Below, piece after piece: positions 31,913-37,402 of a stretch of DNA of 37,402 nt. Within the stretch, counting starts at the first letter, position 1. Every line of letters begins with the position of its first letter. Source of the stretch: an uncultured Lachnospiraceae bacterium (lineage in GTDB: Bacteria > Bacillota > Clostridia > Lachnospirales > Lachnospiraceae). The position numbers were made by a program, and so were the translations under genes. The stretch covers positions 1 to 37,402 of the forward strand of contig CAKRWT010000021.1 of NCBI GenBank assembly GCA_934418125.1, given 5' to 3'. Under the pieces are notes generated by a model that ran no database searches, was not told where the DNA came from, and worked only from the letters and a program-made list of their open reading frames with translations.

Positions 31913-32907
31913 CAGAAGAGGAAACAGAGAGTATGACATTCCCAGATGTTGATTATGAAGAATGGTTCGTAGATGATGATGGAAACAAATTATGGGGCTA
32001 TCACACACCGTTAGGTTTTATAAAGGATGAAGAACAGTCTGGAGCAAGGGCAGCATACTATTCGAGAGATGGTGAGTATGAAGAAGAAATTAATATCGTC
32101 TGTTCCCAGGATACTGACGGAAAATGGGAAGAGTGGTACAAGACAGGAAATGCCGATACCGATTTATATTTTGACAATGAGGGACATGTATCAGTCATTG
32201 AAAATGGAACAATAGAAACCGTGTATGGTGAATTCAAGGATTTCCTGCTGGTAGATGACCGGGAAGAATGGGGCGATTTGGAAAAAGCTATTTTATGGAT
32301 GCCGTCAGGCTGGTGCGTACATATTCAAATTTCTACGACAGGTAGCAGTTCGTATTGGGGAACGATGAACCATTTACTGGATATATTAACAGGAGAAAAG
32401 CAGGAGGAAGTAGCCATTGAAGATGGTTACGATAATTATCTGTGTGCATCTACTGGAGAGAGAATATTTGGATTTAATAATGTAGATGGTTTGACAGCGC
32501 GTGAAGATGTGGGTGGTATGAGTATGGGAAATAATGATTTTACAATGCACATTATGGAAGATAACCAGTTAACGTCTGTTTATGAAGAAGGAGAGGAAAA
32601 GTTATATTTTGGTGAGAGTCAGGATGGGGAGGCTCTTTATCGCAATTTTGAATATAAAGAAGAGATAGATACAATATACGGTACGGTAAAGTTGTATCAG
32701 GAGGCAGCTGAGATATTTACCAGTGAAAACCAGATGATTGAAGAGTTTGCGATTTTCCGTGTAAATGGACGATACATTTATGTAAACTACTATCGATATG
32801 ATGGAGCAGAATATCAGGGTACTCTGAAAAATATAATTGAGACACAACTGCTTGGTACAAAGACCGCCGAAGAAACAGACAACACTGCGGAAGAGGCAGA
32901 ATCATGA
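31717..32907 (+). CDS. Modular lipoprotein 3 with internally repeated C-terminal region
   Basis: The 396-residue protein shares its signal (MKKVYKSIIAMLIISTMLGV, TACGS lipobox) and linker with lipoprotein 2. After about residue 70 it carries a different C-terminal part. That part seems to be two related modules, about 82-228 and 237-380. Each starts with a DGNKLWGY- or TGERIFGF-like strand, has a TVYGEFK / TIYGTVK segment, and ends with a YWGTMNHLLDIL / YQGTLKNIIETQL helix. No known domain is recognised. An AGGAGAAGAG site precedes the start. Predicted to be an extracellular lipoprotein; binding of a ligand or polymer is only a guess. Confidence 0.8.
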   Translation: MKKVYKSIIAMLIISTMLGVTACGSTAKQTSDVAESGSVSGTAEEEQAAVGTEEMAEAEEETATGTEEETESMTFPDVDYEEWFVDDDGNKLWGYHTPLGFIKDEEQSGARAAYYSRDGEYEEEINIVCSQDTDGKWEEWYKTGNADTDLYFDNEGHVSVIENGTIETVYGEFKDFLLVDDREEWGDLEKAILWMPSGWCVHIQISTTGSSSYWGTMNHLLDILTGEKQEEVAIEDGYDNYLCASTGERIFGFNNVDGLTAREDVGGMSMGNNDFTMHIMEDNQLTSVYEEGEEKLYFGESQDGEALYRNFEYKEEIDTIYGTVKLYQEAAEIFTSENQMIEEFAIFRVNGRYIYVNYYRYDGAEYQGTLKNIIETQLLGTKTAEETDNTAEEAES

Positions 32908-33012
32908 CGTAGCTGTAAAGCTTCAGAATCCTTTGCGAATAAGCAGGCATAGCAAAGAGATTGCTTATAAAATCATATCTTATGTAAACTAAAAGCGAGA
33001 CTTGAAAAATAA

Positions 33013-33056
33013 CCATCAGAATGTAGGCACTTATATACGTGCCTGGACTCTGATGG
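33013..33056 (+). other. Two-tier stacked hairpin downstream of lipoprotein 3
   Basis: CCATCAGA (33013-33020) pairs with TCTGATGG (33049-33056), and AGGCAC (33025-33030) pairs with GTGCCT (33039-33044) inside it, both perfectly. No T-run follows, so it is not a standard terminator; it could be a processed or structured RNA end, or a DNA palindrome element. Confidence 0.6.
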
Positions 33057-33145
33057 CTAATCTGTTATAGAATTAACTTCCGGGTTTGGCAATTACCTTA
33101 AATAGTTCCATTAAAATCATTACTCATCAAAAGCTGGTGTCCAGC

Positions 33146-34204
33146 CTAAGAATTTTTCTCCGCTAATTGGGCTTGTAAGGCGGCAATGATGGAATCCTTT
33201 TCCGCCAGGGCAGAGTCTTTTTCCGCCAAAGCAGAATCCTTTTCGGCAATAATGGCGTCTTTTTCTTTCAGTTCCCGTGTCTGTCTGGCAATGGTTCTTC
33301 CAATCCCCAACATCCGGCGGTTATAATCCTCCCTGGCTTCACACTGCATACGAATCTGTTCTTCCTGTGAGAGTTCATAGACGGTTTCCGTCGCTTCTTT
33401 CAGATATTCATTATTTTGTGCAAGCATAGATAATTCCTCCCATGTCTTTGATTTAAAAAAGTTTGCTCCAGCGAGCAAACTTGCAAGAATTTTCTTCGCA
33501 AATTCTTGTTGGCATCACACCAAATATATGCATTTTTCTATTACGGTAGGAAGAGATGCCCAGTAATCAACCTGGAACTGTTTGTCTTCTTCGGTAGCCA
33601 GTGCTATCTGAGTTAAGTCTACCACAGAGAGTTGTAACTTGTCACTATATAATGTATGGTTTTTAACATTTAACAGTTTATAAGTGGCATAGAATTCCGG
33701 ATATTCCGGGAACAGGGGAAAGTTCAGGAAGCTAATGTGAATTACCGGCTGCAGGAGGGTGTAATCCTCACCCTTTTTCAAGTGGGACAGGTTTCCACAG
33801 AGGTAATAGAGGGAGCGGTCAGGCCAGTTGTGTTCATTGAGAACCTGCATTTCCAGATTCAGGATAGTGAAGTCGTTTAGCAGGGCACGGATATCCAGAA
33901 TGAGGGTCTTATCATCCAGGGCATTGCCCAGCACAATGGGATTGGTAATCCTGACAGATTTTACTTCATCGGGGGAAAGATGTAGGAGGGAGCAGATAAG
34001 CCCTTTCAGGACATGGTTGTTGCGCTGGAGGAGTGCCCGGAAGAGGTAGTCGTTGGTCATGGGAATGGTCAGAGGACCGGAGGTTGGAATCCTGGTTTTG
34101 CAGTCAGACAGATATTTGTCTTGGGAATGTTTTCCTGGCTGTTTCGATTGCTGCGCTGTGAGTGGTTTCGTTTGGTTAGTGGATACTTTTTCAGATTGGT
34201 ACAT
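33146..34204 (-). pseudogene. Rpn-family (PD-(D/E)XK) recombination-promoting nuclease/putative transposase, interrupted
   Basis: Two same-frame pieces form one gene. The 5' piece (34204-33515, 229 aa) has MTNDYLFRALLQRNNHVLKG, DKTLILDIRALLNDFTILNLEMQV with the nuclease-core acidic residues, and LATEEDKQFQVDYWASL. The 3' piece (33478-33146) continues FFKSKTWEELSMLAQNNEYL, a Glu-rich region, and a coiled-coil tail with repeated AEKDS units. In the family the text runs YWA(K/S)LF(K)xxTWEE without a break. Here about 93 bp separates SL from FKSK, keeping frame but adding one TGA (33515-33517). The 229-aa piece retains the catalytic region, so a shortened active nuclease is possible. A promoter lies at 34366-34394. 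Confidence 0.8.
33459..33508 (-). repeat. Double-hairpin insertion inside the rpn gene, terminator-like
   Basis: Two abutting inverted repeats are present: AAGTTTGCTC/GAGCAAACTT (33459-33482, 4-base loop) and CAAGAATTT/AAATTCTTG (33484-33508). On the minus strand the first is followed by a T-run, so it has the form of an intrinsic terminator. The pair lies within the roughly 93 bp that split the gene and may be a miniature mobile repeat. Confidence 0.75.
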
Positions 34205-34365
34205 AGATGTGAATCTCCCTTCGTAGATGGTGACATCACATAAGAAATGAAATAGAAGGCATGGGATAAGATATGCCGGATAAAAGTTATGATGCCACGG
34301 TTTTGTGAAATGTTGGGCGAATGCCCGGAACGCAGATGCAGGAACAGCATCTGAATTACAGAATT

Positions 34366-34394
34366 AGTATAGCAGACGAAAAGAAAGACTTCAA
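34366..34394 (-). promoter_or_regulatory. Promoter for the rpn-family gene
   Basis: On the minus strand TTGAAG (34394-34389), a 17-bp spacer and TATACT (34371-34366) lie about 160 bp before the gene start, leaving a long leader. Confidence 0.5.
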
Positions 34395-34553
34395 TACAAA
34401 GAAGAAAATTGATTTTCATAAGGAGCAGTTCAGCCCGTAAATCATAAAAGTGTTGGCTTCATATCTGGCATCGCTTTGTGGCACAGCTTTTGTTTTCTTT
34501 GAGAGCACTTCATTCATAGTCTGATTTGCCAACCATTTTTGGGATGTAAGCAC

Positions 34554-34595
34554 CAAAGTACAGGATACAAACATCAAAGTACAGGATACAAACAT
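34554..34595 (+). repeat. Two-copy 21-bp direct repeat
   Basis: A 21-bp unit starting CAAAGTACAGGATACAAAC occurs at 34554-34574 and again, identically and directly adjacent, at 34575-34595. No function is evident. Confidence 0.85.
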
Positions 34596-34645
34596 CCACT
34601 AGGACGGAGCTGTTACTTTTATAAAATACATTTTTCAACCCTGGG

Positions 34646-34674
34646 TTTTCAAATATTATGAGATGTAGTATAAT
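34646..34674 (+). promoter_or_regulatory. Promoter for the galactanase gene
   Basis: TTTTCA (34646-34651), a 17-bp spacer and a perfect TATAAT (34669-34674) would start transcription near 34681, giving a leader of about 158 bases. Confidence 0.6.
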
Positions 34675-34686
34675 AAAATGAACAAG

Positions 34687-34700
34687 CGGTTGCGCAAACG
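34687..34700 (+). promoter_or_regulatory. LacI/GalR-type operator
   Basis: CGGTTGCGCAAACG is a 14-bp palindrome with one mismatched pair, centred on TTGC|GCAA, the hallmark of LacI-family sites. It begins 13 bp after the -10 box, overlapping the expected start of transcription, where a bound repressor would block. No LacI-family gene is in the window. Confidence 0.65.
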
Positions 34701-34730
34701 TCCAAAAAGGATGTTTGGGAAGAGCGGATT

Positions 34731-34838
34731 TGTGTGAAAATTTTAGATACGAAGGATTTTTCACACACGGGCTTTGTGTCTGTGCGCACTGGACACAAAC
34801 CCGGCAGGCGCAAAGTGTGCGCAGAAATGAGGATTATC
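34731..34838 (+). promoter_or_regulatory. Structured leader of the galactanase gene, including repeat element copy C
   Basis: The leader contains TGTGTGAAAA ... TTTTCACACA (perfect 10-bp arms, 34731-34777), then TTTGTGTC ... GACACAAA with extra G-C pairs, then TGCGCAC against a later GTGCGCA, which compete for the same bases. The first about 50 bases match element copy B (31328-31378). Alternative pairings of this kind suggest a cis-acting RNA switch, but no known class is recognised. Confidence 0.5.
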
Positions 34839-36959
34839 ATGAGAAGAAGATGGGGATTACGAGGCGGTGCATGTCTGTTGGCTTGCATGTTGCTGACGGG
34901 CTGCGCGGGTACAGCAGAAGAAACAGGCACGGAAAGTGCAGGACAGGCACAGGAAGAGGCGGTGGAAGCAGTGGATAATGATGCGGAGAAAACGTATTAT
35001 GCATTGCCCACAGAAGCAGAGGAGTCGGAAATTTATGTGGAGCCAATTGAAGGGCTTTCCGAGGATTTTATTCGAGGCGTGGACGTTTCCAGCGTACTGG
35101 CAGAGGAAAAAAGCGGAGTTGTCTATTACAACGAAGCTGGAGAAGAACAGGATATTTTCCAGACGTTGGCAGAGAGTGGCGTGAATTATATTCGTGTGCG
35201 TGTCTGGAATGACCCTTATGATGAGCAGGGAAACAGCTATGGTGGTGGTAATTGCGATGTGAGTACAGCGGCAGAGATTGGGCGCAGAGCCGCGCAGTAT
35301 GGCATGAAACTTTGTGTGGATTTTCATTACTCGGATTTCTGGGCAGACCCGACCAAACAGATGTGCCCTAAGGCATGGAAGGACGATACGGTTGAGGAAA
35401 AAGCGGATGCGCTCTATGCTTTTACGAAGGACAGTCTGACGGAAATTCTGGATGCCGGTGCCGAGGTGGGGCTGGTACAGATTGGAAATGAAATTAATAA
35501 TGGAATGGCAGGGGAGACGGACTGGAGTAAGCGGTTACAGCTTCTTGCAGCTGGGTCAAAGGCTGTACGTGAAATTGCCGCAGAACGGGAAGAGACTATC
35601 CGGATAGCGGTTCATTTTACGGATATCAGTGATAAGGATAGTATTCTGGAGATTGCGGAAAAACTACAGCAGAAGCAGTTGGACTATGATGTGTTTGCCG
35701 TATCTTATTATCCTTTCTGGCATGGAACCCAGGAGAATCTGGTAGCGGTATTAAAAGGCATCGCAGAGGGATATGATAAAGAGGTTATGGTTGCAGAGAA
35801 TTCCTATCTTTACACGGGAGAGGATGGAGATGGTTCAGCCAATAGTATTGGTGTGGACAAGGCGGTAGAAAATTACACGGTTTCTGTGCAGGGACAGGCA
35901 AATGAGATTCGGGATATCTGTGCGGCAGTGGCTTCGGTAGGTGAGGCTGGTATCGGTTATTTTTATTGGGAACCGGCATGGATTCCGGTACATTATTATG
36001 ATAAAAACACAGCAGATGCAGCAAGTGTGCTGGCTGCCAACAAGGAAAGCTGGGAAAAGGATGGCTCCGGCTGGGCATCCAGTTATGCGGGAGAATATGA
36101 CCCCAAGGATGCTGGGGCGTATTATGGTGGAAGTTCCTGGGACAATCAGGCACTCTTTGATTTTACAGGACATCCGCTAGCATCTTTGAAGGTATTTCGG
36201 CATCTGTACCATGGAACCATTACGGAAAAGCATGTATATAAAGTAGAAGATGTGACGATTCCGGTAGGAGTAGGAGAAGAAGTTGTTTTACCGGATACGG
36301 TGGATGTTGTTTATAATGATGGCAGCGTAGGGCAGGTGGCAGTTGACTGGGATATTGATAAGATTGCAGTGGATACAGAGGATGCCTGTTATATGGTTGC
36401 TGCACTGGATACGAGCAAGGGTGGCGAGTATGAGATTATGGGTAGTTTTCCTGAGGATTCTGGGGATGAACTGAAAGATTTTACCGTGACTGCAGTGGTA
36501 TCGGTAACCCGCCAAAATCTGATAGCCAATGCAAGCTTTGAGGAAAGTGATTACAGTATGTGGCAGGTGACCAGCGAAGGGGCTTCTGTTACAGATTATC
36601 AGGATAAGGAAGCGGATGCTTACAGTGGAAATCTGGCGTTACACTTCTGGTCAGAAAAGGCTTTTTCTTTTACGGTGGAGCAGACCATAGAGGGACTGGA
36701 GCCTGGAACTTATGAGTGCGGATTCTATATCCAGGGCGGTGATGTAGGAACAGATGCTAAGATGTATCTTTTTGCCGAGACGGGAGACGGACGGCAGGAA
36801 GAGGCAACCGCAGTATCAGGCTGGTGCAACTGGCAGAATCCTCAGATGAGTGAAGTTACCGTTGGTGCAGATGGTACAATTACGATAGGAGCCTATATCA
36901 GCAGTGGACCTGGTGGTTGGGGAACACTGGATGATTTCTACCTGTATCGAGTACAGTAA
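34839..36959 (+). CDS. GH53 arabinogalactan endo-beta-1,4-galactanase lipoprotein with Ig-like and CBM61-like domains
   Basis: The protein has 706 residues from the ATG at 34839 (GAGGA six bases upstream). A longer in-frame reading from 34734 would translate the structured leader and place the signal internally. The lipoprotein signal ends LLTGC (Cys about 22). The GH53 domain (about 75-450) has DFIRGVDVSSVLAEEKSGV, VNYIRVRVWNDPYDEQGNSY, the acid/base Glu218 in VQIGNEINNG and the nucleophile Glu320 in VMVAENSYLY. An Ig-like domain (about 462-555) is followed by a C-terminal domain (about 565-705, starting NLIANASFEES) resembling galactan-binding CBM61. It should cut pectic beta-1,4-galactan at the cell surface. 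The LacI-type operator suggests control by a sugar. Confidence 0.93.
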   Translation: MRRRWGLRGGACLLACMLLTGCAGTAEETGTESAGQAQEEAVEAVDNDAEKTYYALPTEAEESEIYVEPIEGLSEDFIRGVDVSSVLAEEKSGVVYYNEAGEEQDIFQTLAESGVNYIRVRVWNDPYDEQGNSYGGGNCDVSTAAEIGRRAAQYGMKLCVDFHYSDFWADPTKQMCPKAWKDDTVEEKADALYAFTKDSLTEILDAGAEVGLVQIGNEINNGMAGETDWSKRLQLLAAGSKAVREIAAEREETIRIAVHFTDISDKDSILEIAEKLQQKQLDYDVFAVSYYPFWHGTQENLVAVLKGIAEGYDKEVMVAENSYLYTGEDGDGSANSIGVDKAVENYTVSVQGQANEIRDICAAVASVGEAGIGYFYWEPAWIPVHYYDKNTADAASVLAANKESWEKDGSGWASSYAGEYDPKDAGAYYGGSSWDNQALFDFTGHPLASLKVFRHLYHGTITEKHVYKVEDVTIPVGVGEEVVLPDTVDVVYNDGSVGQVAVDWDIDKIAVDTEDACYMVAALDTSKGGEYEIMGSFPEDSGDELKDFTVTAVVSVTRQNLIANASFEESDYSMWQVTSEGASVTDYQDKEADAYSGNLALHFWSEKAFSFTVEQTIEGLEPGTYECGFYIQGGDVGTDAKMYLFAETGDGRQEEATAVSGWCNWQNPQMSEVTVGADGTITIGAYISSGPGGWGTLDDFYLYRVQ

Positions 36960-37402
36960 AGAGAATGAGCCTCAAATACCTAGAGCATTAGTAGCCAGAG
37001 GGTATATAGTGGAAAAGTGGTTCTCCATACCCAAGAAGCCGGCAGCCGGTGGGTATATAAGAGAGAAAAGGACAGAAAATACCCAAGAAGAAGCCAAGGT
37101 AAGGGTATGAAGAAGCCATAGAGAGGGTATGTAGAAGAAAAGTGCCACGCCATACCCAAGAAGCCGGCAGGCGGTGGGTATATAAGAAAGAAAAGGTCAG
37201 AAATACCCAAGAAGAAGCCAGAGAGAGGGTATGTAGAAGAAAAGTGCCACGCTACACCCAAGAAGCCGGCAGGCGGTGGGTATATAAGAAAGAAAAGGCA
37301 GGAAATACCCAAGGCACTAGCAAATGGTGGGTATATAAGAGAGAAAAGGACAGAAAATACCCAAGAAGAAGCCAAGGTAAGGGTATGAAGAAGCCATAGA
37401 GA
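36960..37402. repeat. Direct-repeat array of about 102 bp units, continuing beyond the window
   Basis: Units beginning AGTGCCACGC recur at 37141 and 37243 (period 102 bp); a diverged unit begins at 37016. The stretch 37329-37402 is identical to 37051-37124. Each unit alternates GGGTAT and ATACCC boxes, so it can form several hairpins, and contains AAGAAGCCGGCAGGCGGTGG. Because the period is a multiple of three, long open frames appear on both strands; they are not credible genes. It begins directly after the galactanase stop. Confidence 0.85.

Larger units (their letters stand above)
34205..34838. other. Divergent intergenic region between rpn and the galactanase gene
   Basis: This 634-bp region holds the rpn promoter and leader (with small hairpins GGGC/GCCC at 34315-34326 and CAGATGC/GCATCTG at 34333-34353), a two-copy 21-bp repeat, and the galactanase promoter, LacI-type operator and structured leader. 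I see no gene in it. Confidence 0.75.

Noticed and set aside
34734..34838. Extending the galactanase start upstream to 34734
   Set aside because: This would translate the structured leader, bury the lipoprotein signal about 35 residues inside, and lacks a ribosome site; 34839 has one at correct spacing.
36980..37375. A 131-codon minus-strand frame encoding a hydrophobic protein with repeated YPPPAGFLG units
   Set aside because: It is entirely made by the 102-bp repeat array, whose period is a multiple of three; opposite-strand frames are equally open and no ribosome site is seen.

Overview
The window looks like a chromosomal segment of a gut-type Firmicute in the class Clostridia, most likely family Lachnospiraceae. 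This rests on strong AGGAGG-type ribosome sites, long co-oriented runs of genes, Firmicute-type ClpC with a UVR domain next to RadA, a long-form PyrF, many lipoproteins with an LTGC-type lipobox, and proteins whose style I associate with Lachnospiraceae. No species can be named from sequence alone.

Positions 1-27423 are dense, ordinary-looking chromosome, nearly all on the + strand. A truncated LysR regulator (minus) diverges from a cytidylate-kinase-like gene overlapped by a MATE transporter. Then come an Hpt protein, a YdcF/SanA-like membrane protein, a TPR lipoprotein, a Nudix-fold protein with a damaged Nudix box, and pyrF, a chemoreceptor and pyrE in a row. Two small membrane proteins follow (51 and 106 aa), then a large M29-type aminopeptidase. 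Next is a purine run purE-purM-purN-purD, followed by a zinc-ribbon/HTH protein, a double-SH3 membrane protein, a short GntR regulator, clpC, a small unknown protein and radA. The block ends with an LCP-family cell-wall enzyme and a heterodimeric ABC exporter pair.

From about 27400 the character changes to an accessory, repeat-rich region. It holds a minus-strand lipoprotein, tRNA-Trp(CCA) with promoter and terminator, and a 13-bp tandem array immediately before a serine recombinase. Three lipoproteins built from shuffled and duplicated modules follow, with remnants of further copies between them. Next is a minus-strand Rpn/PD-(D/E)XK transposase-type gene broken by a frame-preserving insertion that contains two hairpins. 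A secreted GH53 endo-galactanase follows, with a LacI-type operator and a structured leader, and the window ends inside a roughly 102-bp direct-repeat array.

Functionally, the first part combines nucleotide synthesis (pyrF/pyrE, purEMND), protein and DNA quality control (ClpC, RadA), envelope work (LCP, SH3 protein, ABC pair) and sensing (MCP, Hpt). The most unusual material lies at 28200-37402. There, a short modular repeat occurs in three partial copies, one of them forming the leader of the galactanase gene; it has a hairpin in one half and a coding-like pattern of substitutions.
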